Below are positions 26,434 through 34,898 of a DNA stretch of 64,000 nucleotides, one piece after another. A program made the position numbers and the translations under genes. The stretch is from contig OZ242007.1 in NCBI GenBank assembly GCA_965204695.1, positions 1,798,001-1,862,000 of the forward strand, written 5' to 3'. Numbering within the stretch: position 1 is the first letter of the stretch; each line of letters begins with the position of its first letter. Source of the stretch: JAHEKD01 sp965204695. Its GTDB lineage: Bacteria > Pseudomonadota > Gammaproteobacteria > Arenicellales > JAHEKD01. The notes under the pieces were generated by a model. It saw nothing but the letters and a program-made list of their open reading frames with translations. It was not told where the DNA came from and ran no database searches.

Positions 26434-27261
26434 TTATATATTAATTTTTAAAATTCGACAAACTTGTAGTGTTACATTATCTGAATCTGGTGATGTCAGA
26501 TCAACAGCCTGCTGGGCTAAATTATCAATAATCTCATTAAATTTGTCTAGATTATTTTCTAATCTTTTAATTTCATCCATTAGTTTACTGTTTGAAATAC
26601 CTTGCCAAAAGCCGTCCGACATTTGGATAACATAAACCGGAAATGCAACTGTATTCAACCTGATAACTTTAATATCAGGATCATCATTAATCTGGTTGCT
26701 TATCGCTTTCAATAGTCGCGATTGGGCAGGATGATTAATCATTTGATCTTCATTAATAATGCCCTCGTCAAGATAGAATTGTGCCATGGAATGATCTTTG
26801 GTAAGAGATAGGATTTCTTTTTGATCCACCACCAAACAACGCGAGTCGCCTAAATGGGCAGTAATCAGCTCATCGATTCCTATCACTGTAGCAACAAATG
26901 TAGTGCCCGGATTAAGTGATGGATCAATAGCTTTAACCTCATCTAACATTTGTTTGCGAGAGTTAGAAACTAGTTTGGTTATAAACTTTTTTGGATGGGT
27001 GAATAATTGGTAGATATTTTTTTCAATTTGACTGATCAAACTTTCACAAAAGAGTTTTGAAGCCAGACTTCCACCTGAATGCCCACCCATGCCATCTGCT
27101 AAAACCATACAGTGAGAATCTTTAATTGTTTTTTGAATTACGAAATCTTGATTTTCATCACGTCCCCCAATCAACGAGACCGAGTGACACAAAAAATCAA
27201 ACTTATGTTCTTTTGTTTGTTTATTTTTCTTTGATAAGAATCTTGTAAAGAAAGCACTCAA
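26434..27261 (-). CDS. PP2C-family serine/threonine phosphatase
   Basis: A 275-residue cytoplasmic metal-dependent phosphatase. Motifs: GGRDENQDFV (about 33-42), VLADGMGGHSGG (about 54-65), GTTFVATVIG, LITAHLGDSRCLVV, LTKDHSM, and a final DNVTLQVCRI. All Asp needed for the two-metal centre appear present. It should reverse phosphorylation by the kinase encoded later in the operon. It is the first gene of the five-gene operon, with the promoter presumably in the gap before thyA. Confidence 0.93.
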   Translation of the reverse strand: MSAFFTRFLSKKNKQTKEHKFDFLCHSVSLIGGRDENQDFVIQKTIKDSHCMVLADGMGGHSGGSLASKLFCESLISQIEKNIYQLFTHPKKFITKLVSNSRKQMLDEVKAIDPSLNPGTTFVATVIGIDELITAHLGDSRCLVVDQKEILSLTKDHSMAQFYLDEGIINEDQMINHPAQSRLLKAISNQINDDPDIKVIRLNTVAFPVYVIQMSDGFWQGISNSKLMDEIKRLENNLDKFNEIIDNLAQQAVDLTSPDSDNVTLQVCRILKINI

Positions 27262-27340
27262 TTTTTAACTAATTCAAAACAATTCATTTAATCAGTGATG
27301 ATTCTTCACTGGAAAGATAATCAATAGATAAATCCGAGTA

Positions 27341-27594
27341 ACCCCGGGATTTTACCGTAAGCCCTTTCGGGCTAATCCGGTGAACATCACGCTATATAGA
27401 TTAGCGATGTTCAATCTATATACACTCTTTCATCCATGGGCATCTCTAATTCCTACGTTCTTTCAGTTATCCCGATCTGTTTTAAAATGTACTTCAAAAC
27501 GGGCTCAGCTACATCACTGATCTGTCAGGGTTGAACAGCACAGCAGATTCCTCACAAGCCCGTGGTAGTCTGACACTTACGCGAACGCTAATAA
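27341..27594 (-). repeat. Dispersed composite repeat, copy A (long form)
   Basis: About 250 bases, filling most of the 345-base gap between the PP2C operon and thyA. Read on the minus strand it starts TTATTAGCGTTCGCGTAAG, has the block AGACTACCACGGGCTTG, then a module of about 120 bases shared with copy B (from GAGGAATCTGCTGTGCTGTT). The GTGTATATAGATTGAACATC block shared with copies C and D follows, and it ends with AAGGGCTTACGGTAAAATCCCGGGG. It holds several inverted repeats (e.g. AGCCCTTTCGGGCT). No coding capacity is seen. This copy joins both middle modules and may be closest to the full element. Confidence 0.85.
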
Positions 27595-27607
27595 CTGTAT
27601 TGTATCT

Positions 27608-28486
27608 TTAAACTGCTACTTTGAAAGGAATAAACGGATGAGGGTGATAGCCCTCTAATTTAAATTTTTCCAATATTTCCTGTGTTTCAGCTTCAAGTAG
27701 TGGTGTGATGTCATCCAAACTTGTAATTGACGGATCAATTGTCAACCTTGGGCGCCCACGAATGTCACGCTCTAATTGCTGCTTTAATCCTGGAATATGG
27801 TCATATTCAGACATCGAACCATCTGCTTTTGCGGTATAAATATGGGCATCGATCAAAGTATGCGCAAAAATCCCTGCTCTAATTCCGCTTAAATGAGCGA
27901 ATAGTTCAAGTAAAAACGCATACCCGGCAATGTTGTATGGCACACCCAAAGCCACGTCACAACTACGCTGAGTAAGATGCAAATTCAACAAAGGCTCACC
28001 TTGCTCATCATTCTGTACGTTTAACACCCACATTGCATGACAGGGCGGTAAAGCACTGGTTTGTGCATTACCCGGAGCCCAGGCCAGCACCACCATTCTT
28101 CGACTCATAGGACTATTTTTTAGAGTATTCAACGCATAAGCGATTTGATCGTTAAATTCGGCTCGATCCTTGTGATGTACTGGATATTGGCGCCAAAAAT
28201 TACCGTAAGCACTGGGGACTTTTCCATCTTCATCAGCCCAGGGATCCCAGAATCTGCAATTATGTTTTTTTAGCAAGCCGATATGTGTGTCACCCGATAA
28301 AAACCAGAGGTTTTCGACCACAATATTTTTCCAGGAAATCTCCTTGGTGGTTAGCAAGGGAAAGCCCTCTCGCAAATCGATCTCATAGTTGATATTAAAA
28401 GTGGAAATGGTGTCGACACCGGTTCTGTTTTCCTTGCGAGTGCCTTTTTCCAGCACTTCACGGACAGTATCTAAATATTGTTGCAC
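27608..28486 (-). CDS. thyA: Thymidylate synthase
   Basis: A 292-residue enzyme making dTMP from dUMP with methylene-tetrahydrofolate. Signatures: GTRKENRTGVDTISTF at the N-terminus, catalytic Cys149 in ALPPCHAMWV, LTQRSCDVALGVPYNIAGYA (substrate binding) and HIYTAKADG. The protein is longer than the 264-residue E. coli enzyme, with an insertion around residues 86-125, as in other long-form bacterial ThyA. It lies 12 bases after the upstream penicillin-binding protein gene, probably co-transcribed. It links functionally to folA at 19841. Confidence 0.96.
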   Translation of the reverse strand: MQQYLDTVREVLEKGTRKENRTGVDTISTFNINYEIDLREGFPLLTTKEISWKNIVVENLWFLSGDTHIGLLKKHNCRFWDPWADEDGKVPSAYGNFWRQYPVHHKDRAEFNDQIAYALNTLKNSPMSRRMVVLAWAPGNAQTSALPPCHAMWVLNVQNDEQGEPLLNLHLTQRSCDVALGVPYNIAGYAFLLELFAHLSGIRAGIFAHTLIDAHIYTAKADGSMSEYDHIPGLKQQLERDIRGRPRLTIDPSITSLDDITPLLEAETQEILEKFKLEGYHPHPFIPFKVAV

Positions 28487-28498
28487 TACTATTCCTTG

Positions 28499-29944
28499 TT
28501 ATTCGATTAAGCTCGCTGTCATTTCGACTTCGGCACTGTTATCAAAATAATGTTCTATCATCAAACGTGATAGATAATGCGATTTGACCTTCCATTTGTC
28601 CAAGTTGATATTCAACACCGCAAAAGCCAATTTATGCTGGTCATTATGGGCATAGCCCACAAACCAGTCATTTAAGCCTTTTAAATTGCCCCCGGTTAAA
28701 GTACCGGTTTTGCCGCCGACTTTAATGTCAGAGTACTGGCCCTTAAAAAAATCACGAAAAGAACGCCGTGCTGTTCCCATAGAAACTGTCTTGGACATCA
28801 ATTTCTGCATATCAGTTGCGGTTTCAGGGGTAATAGCCAAAGTTAATTGCTCTGGTTGGCCTTTATAGACTAAACGACCTTTTTCATCGTAGGCTCGATC
28901 GACCATATAGGGTCGCATTAACTTGCCGCCGTTAATCATACTGGCTGCCAAGGCAGCCCCGTGAAGCGGACTTAAGGTTACTTTGTTGGTATAACCCGAT
29001 GCCGCTTCCACTACAGCCCAGTCATCACCTCCAACAGGAATATAGGTCTGGCTTGGGTCAATAGGGATATCAGTATTAATATGAGAATTGAAATAAAAAC
29101 GGTCAGCATACGACTTAAGCTGCTGTGGACCGACTGTGTACAAACCAATTCGACCAAAAACCGTGTTAACTGATTTGGCGAAGGCCTCTGCTAGAGTTGG
29201 TTTGCGTGTCCATTTGGTGTTCTTGTGTTTGTAAACGTTTTGTTTATATAATGATGAGGACTTGCCGTTATAAGGCACCACCGACTTTGGATCAAGCTTG
29301 CCCATGTCCATCGCCGCGGCTGCAGTAATAATTTTAAACACCGAAGCCGCTGGAAAAGCAGAGGACATAGCCAAATTACCAAGCGGCTCTCCATCACTGA
29401 CATGGGTTGTTAAAGCCAGAATTTTCCCAGTATCTGGGTCTACCGCAACAGCCACAGCGAAGTCTGGATCGTATCTGTCCAGCCAATCGGACAATGCCTC
29501 TTGCAAGCTCTGATTAAGTGTATAGTCGAGTTTTAATGGAAATTCATGGCCTTGGACTTCTACATCCATACGGGTAGGAAAATCATTCTGCCCAGCCGCA
29601 AAAAGCAAGCTTGAGGCAAAGTCTTCAGGCTTTAATTGCAAACCTTTTGGCTTGGCTTTAATAGGCTGGGTCTGATATAAATCTTGTCCTGACTCATTGA
29701 CAGAGCTAATTTGCGGTTGCATGAGTTGCCCGGGAAATAATATGACCTTGGCTACGATCAAAGCGGCAAAAAACAAGGCAAACAAAGCCACTATTTTTCC
29801 AGGCGAAGCCTTGTTACGCCGTCTTCGAGAACGGTTCATCCTTCGTCTGGGAGCTGTTAACTTGGCTTGTTTATTACGGCTAATTCGGTGCGCTGCCAGA
29901 CTAGGTCCGTTATTGTCATCATTTTGTATTTCTCTGTCAGCCAC
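28499..29944 (-). CDS. Penicillin-binding protein (transpeptidase only)
   Basis: A 481-residue inner-membrane protein. A very basic N-terminal tail (PRRRMNRSRRRRNK) precedes one membrane helix (about 50-70). The transpeptidase domain has the active-site Ser201 in SVFK, SVN (about 259-261), and KTGT (about 414-417). There is no glycosyltransferase domain, and it is shorter than FtsI or PBP2, so it is a small class-B-like enzyme crosslinking peptidoglycan or acting as a carboxypeptidase/beta-lactam target. It heads the unit with thyA. Confidence 0.88.
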   Translation of the reverse strand: MADREIQNDDNNGPSLAAHRISRNKQAKLTAPRRRMNRSRRRRNKASPGKIVALFALFFAALIVAKVILFPGQLMQPQISSVNESGQDLYQTQPIKAKPKGLQLKPEDFASSLLFAAGQNDFPTRMDVEVQGHEFPLKLDYTLNQSLQEALSDWLDRYDPDFAVAVAVDPDTGKILALTTHVSDGEPLGNLAMSSAFPAASVFKIITAAAAMDMGKLDPKSVVPYNGKSSSLYKQNVYKHKNTKWTRKPTLAEAFAKSVNTVFGRIGLYTVGPQQLKSYADRFYFNSHINTDIPIDPSQTYIPVGGDDWAVVEAASGYTNKVTLSPLHGAALAASMINGGKLMRPYMVDRAYDEKGRLVYKGQPEQLTLAITPETATDMQKLMSKTVSMGTARRSFRDFFKGQYSDIKVGGKTGTLTGGNLKGLNDWFVGYAHNDQHKLAFAVLNINLDKWKVKSHYLSRLMIEHYFDNSAEVEMTASLIE

Positions 29945-30250
29945 TTAACCTCTCGGTGATCTTGTCATAGCTAAGGCTTATCACGGTTTATCACAATCTA
30001 TTGTTGAATCGTGCTATTTTATTCGCTAACTGCGCAAGACGAAACCAAACAACAACAAAAACCGAGATAATTGTGGAATCCAAAGCATGCAACTGGGTAA
30101 TATAGAGCCTTGTTAGTTGGCGAACTTCAAAGGAATCTACAGCTCTTTGCTGTAATAGAATTCGTAAAATGCCGACTTGAGTGGATGCTTATATCGAACG
30201 ATAATAATACTCGATATACCGACGGTTAGAAATCCGATTTATACTTATCA
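29945..30250. other. Divergent intergenic region upstream of the large regulator
   Basis: 306 bases between the divergent PBP and SAM/cyclase genes. No gene or tRNA is seen. The only clear structure is a perfect inverted repeat TATATCGA-N13-TCGATATA at 30190-30218, ending 32 bases before the ATG of the large regulator. This is a possible operator. Confidence 0.5.
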
Positions 30251-33200
30251 ATGTCAATAAAAGTTGCAAAATGGCTCGAAAGCTTAGGTCTTGGCGAATA
30301 CCAAAAAGTATTTGCCGAGAATGATATAGATTTTGATGTATTGGCACATCTTACAGATCAGGACTTAATAGATCTGGGGCTTTCACTTGGACACCGTCGA
30401 AAGTTTATGGCCGCTATAAAGTCTAGTGATAGCAGTAATACAAATGATAAACAAGATAAAGGGCGCATACCCAACGCGATATGGCTGCCACAACAGCCGG
30501 AAGGTGAGCGACGGCAACTCACGGTCATGTTCGTGGATATGGTGGGTTCAACAACACTCTCGGAGAGGTTAGATCCAGAGGAACTCAGAGACCTGATTCT
30601 CGCTTATCAAAATGCCGTTGTAGCGGAAATAACACGTTATGAAGGACATACAGCCCGCTTCTTGGGTGACGGGGTGCTAGCCTACTTCGGATGGCCACGG
30701 GCACTTGAGGATGCTGCTGAACGTGCAGTTCGTGCAGGGCTTGCAGCAACAAGTGCTGTAGCACGTCTACGTACACCCTACGATGAACCGTTAGCTGCAC
30801 GGGTCGGAATTGCCACTGGCGTTGTAGTAGTTGGACATCTGATTGGCGAAGGCGCTGCCCAGGAAGAAGCCGTGGTAGGTGACACACCGAATCTGGCAGC
30901 ACGGCTGCAGTCGCTAGCCGAACCTGGCAGCGTGATCATCTCACCCAATACACGGCAGCTGGTGGGCGGATTATTTGAACTTGAAAACCTTGGCTCACAA
31001 TATCTAAAGGGTTTCACCGATCTGTTCGAAATCTGGGCTGTAACTGGTCTGAGTACTACTAAAAGCCGCTTCGAGGCAATGCATCAATCCGACCTCATGC
31101 CACTTGTTGGACGTGAGCATGAACTCGGGCTGTTGGTAGACCGCTGGCAATTGGCAAAAGAAGGGGAAGGCTGGGTGGTTCTTCTCGTAGGAGAACCCGG
31201 GATCGGTAAATCGAGGCTCACCCAAGCATTGCTGGAGGAGGTGGCAACTGTTCCACACAGCCGTTTAAATTACTATTGCTCACCCTATCACACTAATAGT
31301 GCATTGTATCCAGTGATAGGGCATCTGGAACATACTGCCAACATTGTAGTTGATGATAGTCCTGACGTCAGGCTTGATAAGCTCGAAGCCATGGTTAAGC
31401 GGATGAGTATACAGGACGCCGAGGTTGTGCCCCTTCTAGCTGGGTTGTTATCGATACTGATGGATGGACGATACCCTCCTTTGAACCTGTCGCCACAGGC
31501 ACTAAAAGCAAAGACTTTTACGGTATTACTAAACCTGCTTGAAGACCTAGTTGCTGGCCAACCGGCCTTGATGATCCTTGAGGATGCACACTGGATCGAC
31601 CCAAGTACGAGTGAATTACTCGAGCAAGTTATCGACCGCATAAAGAACCTCCCTGTACTGCTAATCATCACATTACGACCAGAATTTGTACCTCCCTGGC
31701 AAGGTCATACACATGTTACATCAATTACCTTGAGCCGACTCGGTCAGCGCCAGGGAGCCTCTATTGTCAAGCGTCTGACTGGTGGTAAGGCGCTGCCACC
31801 AGAAGTTATGGAGCGGATCATTACTGAGACTGACGGTGTACCCTTATTTGTTGAAGAGCTGACCCGAACAGTACTGGATTTAGGCCTGCTTACTGATGAA
31901 GGCGATCATTATGAGCTATCAGGTGCACTGCCATCGCTGGTCATCCCAGCAACCCTTCGTGACTCATTAATGGCACGCCTGGATCATTTTTCACCGATCA
32001 AAGAGATTGCTCAAATCGGCGCCGTGATCGGCCGAGAATTCTCTCATCAGCTTTTGCAAGAATTGGCTGAGCGCCCAGATTCAGAGTTATCTAGTGCTCT
32101 TAATCAACTGGTCGATTCCGAACTCATCTTCAGGCGCGGCATGCCTCCTGAGGCGACTTATACTTTCAAGCATGCGCTTATCCACGATGCTGCCTATGAG
32201 AGTTTACTTAAAAGCCGTCGCCAACAACTGCATGCTCGTCTTGCACAAGTATTGGAAACTACTTTTACTGAGGTAGGGGCATCAGCGTCAGAGTTGATTG
32301 CACAAAACTTTACCCTTGCAGGTGAAGTTACACGCGCGGTTCCCTACTGGCACCGTGCCGGTCTACAGGCGATGGCACAATCTGCGAACATAGAAGCAAT
32401 TGCACATATTCAAACTGGCCTTGATTTACTTCGAAACACAACTGACCATGACAGTTTAGAAGCGGATTTACAACTGGCGCTTGGTGCCGCATTTGCTGCA
32501 ACAAAGGGACATGGCTCTCCAGAAACCAATGAAGCTTATGCTCGAGCAGGGGCATTGGCCCGAGCAAGCTCTCGTCCGGAGCTAATTTATCCGGCTCTTG
32601 ACGGTCAGATTATTTGCCACTTCAGCCGTTCTGAATTCGATCCTGCGCTTCAACTTGCTAAAGAATTTCTAGCGCTAGCGGAACAGCACCAGAACACAGC
32701 TCCAGCAATTGCTGCTCACGCTAGCCTTGGCACCATCCATCTCTCGGGAGGTAAGCTAAACCTTGCCCTGACACATTTTGAGCAGACACTCGAGCTATTT
32801 GACTCTAATCTGCATAATGATTTGCGCCTGACTTACGGTTATGATTTTCGGGTGATTGCACTGGGCTACCTGGCTTGGACGCGGCTTGCGCTCGGTTATC
32901 CGGATCAAGCCATAGAAAAGTCCGAGGCTTCCATTTCAATAGCCCAGCAGGTTAATCATCCACTTTCACTGGGTTTTGCCCTTGCTCGTACGATTACTGT
33001 CCATCAACTTCGCCAAGATGTTGCTGCAGTAGAAGCCTCAGCCAAAGTACTGCATGAATTAGCCACTGAACAGAGTTTTATAACCTACATCAACATGTCT
33101 GATTTCTACCGCGGCTGGGTTATGGTTCATCGTGGCCAAACCCATGAAGGGACTCGGGTCATGGCCGATAGTCTGTCAGCGCTTCGCATGAGTAAGGACG

Positions 33201-33610
33201 AGGACTTTTATCCACACGCACTTGCGGTAAAGGCTGAAGCGCTCTCAGCAACTGGCCATAATGTAGCAGCGCTCGACCTGGTTGATATGGGGTTGGAGAG
33301 AGTTGCTCATAATCAGGAGGGCTGGTTCGAGGCAGAGCTCTGGCGTCTTCGAGGTCGATTGCTCACAACTGTACCTAGTATGGAGGACGAAACCGTGACT
33401 AACCTGCGCCGGGCGATTGAGATCAGTCGCCAACAGGATGCCAAATTCTGGGAGCTGCGTAGTACGTGCGATCTTGCCGAATTTTTGTTCGACCAGGGGC
33501 AACAGCATGAGGCGCGTGAAATGCTAGAACCTATTTATAATCAATTTACTGAGGGCTTCGACACCTTCGATCTTAAAAATGCCAGAGTGTTGCTGGATAA
33601 ATTGACATGA
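30251..33610 (+). CDS. SAM/adenylate cyclase/AAA ATPase/TPR regulator
   Basis: An 1119-residue multidomain protein. Residues 1-58 are a SAM domain (WLESLGLGEYQKVFAEND). Residues 85-265 are a class III nucleotide cyclase with VDMVGSTT (D96) and FLGDG (D140). Residues 280-560 are an AAA/STAND-type ATPase with Walker A GEPGIGKS (314-321) and Walker B ALMILEDAHWID. The rest is an alpha-helical TPR-like region. This SAM-cyclase-ATPase-TPR layout is well known in alphaproteobacteria and other groups, usually as a stress or ligand sensor. The coding sequence is visibly richer in G+C than its neighbours, which hints at transfer. The ATG has no clear Shine-Dalgarno. A GNAT gene follows after 69 bases. 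Confidence 0.92.
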   Translation: MSIKVAKWLESLGLGEYQKVFAENDIDFDVLAHLTDQDLIDLGLSLGHRRKFMAAIKSSDSSNTNDKQDKGRIPNAIWLPQQPEGERRQLTVMFVDMVGSTTLSERLDPEELRDLILAYQNAVVAEITRYEGHTARFLGDGVLAYFGWPRALEDAAERAVRAGLAATSAVARLRTPYDEPLAARVGIATGVVVVGHLIGEGAAQEEAVVGDTPNLAARLQSLAEPGSVIISPNTRQLVGGLFELENLGSQYLKGFTDLFEIWAVTGLSTTKSRFEAMHQSDLMPLVGREHELGLLVDRWQLAKEGEGWVVLLVGEPGIGKSRLTQALLEEVATVPHSRLNYYCSPYHTNSALYPVIGHLEHTANIVVDDSPDVRLDKLEAMVKRMSIQDAEVVPLLAGLLSILMDGRYPPLNLSPQALKAKTFTVLLNLLEDLVAGQPALMILEDAHWIDPSTSELLEQVIDRIKNLPVLLIITLRPEFVPPWQGHTHVTSITLSRLGQRQGASIVKRLTGGKALPPEVMERIITETDGVPLFVEELTRTVLDLGLLTDEGDHYELSGALPSLVIPATLRDSLMARLDHFSPIKEIAQIGAVIGREFSHQLLQELAERPDSELSSALNQLVDSELIFRRGMPPEATYTFKHALIHDAAYESLLKSRRQQLHARLAQVLETTFTEVGASASELIAQNFTLAGEVTRAVPYWHRAGLQAMAQSANIEAIAHIQTGLDLLRNTTDHDSLEADLQLALGAAFAATKGHGSPETNEAYARAGALARASSRPELIYPALDGQIICHFSRSEFDPALQLAKEFLALAEQHQNTAPAIAAHASLGTIHLSGGKLNLALTHFEQTLELFDSNLHNDLRLTYGYDFRVIALGYLAWTRLALGYPDQAIEKSEASISIAQQVNHPLSLGFALARTITVHQLRQDVAAVEASAKVLHELATEQSFITYINMSDFYRGWVMVHRGQTHEGTRVMADSLSALRMSKDEDFYPHALAVKAEALSATGHNVAALDLVDMGLERVAHNQEGWFEAELWRLRGRLLTTVPSMEDETVTNLRRAIEISRQQDAKFWELRSTCDLAEFLFDQGQQHEAREMLEPIYNQFTEGFDTFDLKNARVLLDKLT

Positions 33611-33679
33611 GACTTGAAATCCATGCTAACTTCAGAACATCAATTTTTGAGCTGACGCGGATTAGGGAATAGCTTTTTT

Positions 33680-34150
33680 ATGGTTGAGCCCGCTTCCACT
33701 GAAGTTCCTAATTTCACGCTTCGTGATGCGAACGAAAGTGATTATTGGTTTGCGAAAAGGCTCTATATCCAAACGATGAAACCTCTGCTAATGGAGCTTG
33801 ATGCCTGGGACGAGACGGATATGATCAATAAATTCAATGGTTATTATGATCTTGCCGAAGTTCAGATCATCTTGATTGATGGTCAAGATATAGGTTGGAT
33901 GCAAATATCCGAATCTGATCATGAGTTGGAACTTGCACAGATCCATATTGAGCAGGAGTTCTGTGGTCGGGGTATTGGCACACAGTTGATTCACAAGCTA
34001 ATGAAAGTGGCCCAGGATAAGGGTAAGTCAGTGTGCCTGTCAGTGGTTCGTGGTAATCGGGCGTTATCGCTATATCAGCGACTCGGATTTTCGATTAGGA
34101 GCGAGGATGCGACTAAGCTACATATGTGTTGGAGTAGTGATAGTAATTAA
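33680..34150 (+). CDS. GNAT family N-acetyltransferase
   Basis: A 156-residue acetyltransferase. The acetyl-CoA-binding motif A is QEFCGRGIGTQLIHKLM (about 100-116), followed by KSVCLSVVRGNRALSLYQRLGF, the motif B pattern of small-molecule or protein GNAT enzymes. The substrate is unknown. It lies 69 bases downstream of the large regulator and may be co-transcribed. An inverted repeat ATAATCCA-N8-TGGATTAT (34160-34183) just after the stop may terminate it. Confidence 0.88.
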   Translation: MVEPASTEVPNFTLRDANESDYWFAKRLYIQTMKPLLMELDAWDETDMINKFNGYYDLAEVQIILIDGQDIGWMQISESDHELELAQIHIEQEFCGRGIGTQLIHKLMKVAQDKGKSVCLSVVRGNRALSLYQRLGFSIRSEDATKLHMCWSSDSN

Positions 34151-34202
34151 TTGAGTGACATAATCCACCATCACTTGGATTATCTTTAGGAAAAATTGAT
34201 CA

Positions 34203-34227
34203 TGGGGGTTGGAATTAACCACCCCCA
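34203..34227 (-). terminator. Terminator of the first RiPP operon
   Basis: On the minus strand the stem TGGGGGT (34227-34221) pairs with ACCCCCA (34209-34203) around an 11-base loop. A T-run (AATTTTTCC, near 34191-34197) follows a few bases later. It lies 25 bases after the stop codon of the pentapeptide-repeat precursor and would end the minus-strand operon. The T-run is slightly displaced, so strength is uncertain. Confidence 0.6.
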
Positions 34228-34251
34228 AACGAAGATGTCTACTAAGAGATT

Positions 34252-34755
34252 TTAGTCAGCTTTACCACCACTGACCCGACCACCGCTTACACGTCCGCCG
34301 CTGACTCGACCGCCACTTACGCGTCCACCGCTGACTCGACCACCACTTACGCGTCCACCGCTGACTCGACCGCCACTTACATGGCCCATATCGCCACCCA
34401 GTTCAACTTCCAGCAGGATATCTTCAATACTACCGTCGAGTGAATCCAGCCGTATTGAGTCAACTGATTTTTCAACTACCCATTCGTTAATAGTAGGAGA
34501 AAAAGCGTTTTTTACATCTACAGGTGTATCACTGCTCACATTGCCAGCAGGGCCATCCAGCAGCATAATAATCGGTGCATCCAGATCATAATAGCCACCT
34601 TCATAACCAAAACCATAAACACGCACGAACTTTTTAGTATCGTGCTGTGCGGGTGGGCTCTTACTCTCGTCTATGTACCACATATCCGTCAATCGCTCAC
34701 CGTACAACCTTACTTTAGAAATACTCAGTAATTTTTCACCATCAGTATCAGCCAT
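34252..34755 (-). CDS. Candidate multi-core RiPP precursor with VSGGR repeats
   Basis: A 167-residue protein. Residues 1-125 form an acidic, probably folded leader or carrier with no family I recognise (VRLYGERLTDMWYIDES, YGFGYEGGYYDLDAPIIMLL). From residue 126 it is eight perfect pentapeptides: seven VSGGR and a last VSGGK, then Ala-Asp. A near-ideal Shine-Dalgarno GAGGAGGT lies six bases before the ATG, the strongest in this cluster, which fits a product made in excess. It is the last gene after YcaO, TfuA and a metallopeptidase on the same strand. I infer that the repeats are core peptides modified by YcaO-TfuA, with a backbone thioamide as the expected change, and cut out next to Arg. No signal peptide is present. 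A structural or binding repeat is the alternative reading. Confidence 0.72.
   Translation of the reverse strand: MADTDGEKLLSISKVRLYGERLTDMWYIDESKSPPAQHDTKKFVRVYGFGYEGGYYDLDAPIIMLLDGPAGNVSSDTPVDVKNAFSPTINEWVVEKSVDSIRLDSLDGSIEDILLEVELGGDMGHVSGGRVSGGRVSGGRVSGGRVSGGRVSGGRVSGGRVSGGKAD
34261..34380 (-). repeat. Tandem VSGGR-coding repeat (8 x 15 bases)
   Basis: Eight in-frame 15-base units encode VSGGR (x7) and VSGGK. Codon choice alternates between successive units (for example Val GTA then GTC, Ser AGT then AGC), so the real DNA period is 30 bases, two pentapeptides. This implies growth by duplication of ten-codon blocks and recent homogenisation. Confidence 0.95.
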
Positions 34756-34898
34756 TGTATAACCTCCTCAAAAATTATAGATTAGTTTTTAGCACGTATA
34801 GTGTATTAACTTGCGAGCTTCATGTCGAGAAAAATTTATTCATATTAATCGCTTAAAAGCTTGCTCCTCGATAGAGCTGTGGATGGGCTTTTTCGCCC

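Noticed and set aside
20422..27261. Type VI secretion regulatory module (PpkA/PppA/Fha)
   Set aside because: No Tss genes are present, and the FHA domains are fused to an ABC transporter rather than to a Fha1-like protein.
34261..34380. Tandem 15-base repeat as a CRISPR array or as RTX calcium-binding repeats
   Set aside because: There are no spacers and the repeat is in frame within a good coding sequence. RTX repeats are GGxGxDxUx nonapeptides; VSGGR has no Asp.
34774..34779. TATAAT on the minus strand just before the VSGGR precursor as its own promoter
   Set aside because: Transcription would start within the Shine-Dalgarno, and no -35 box is found at 16-18 bases.
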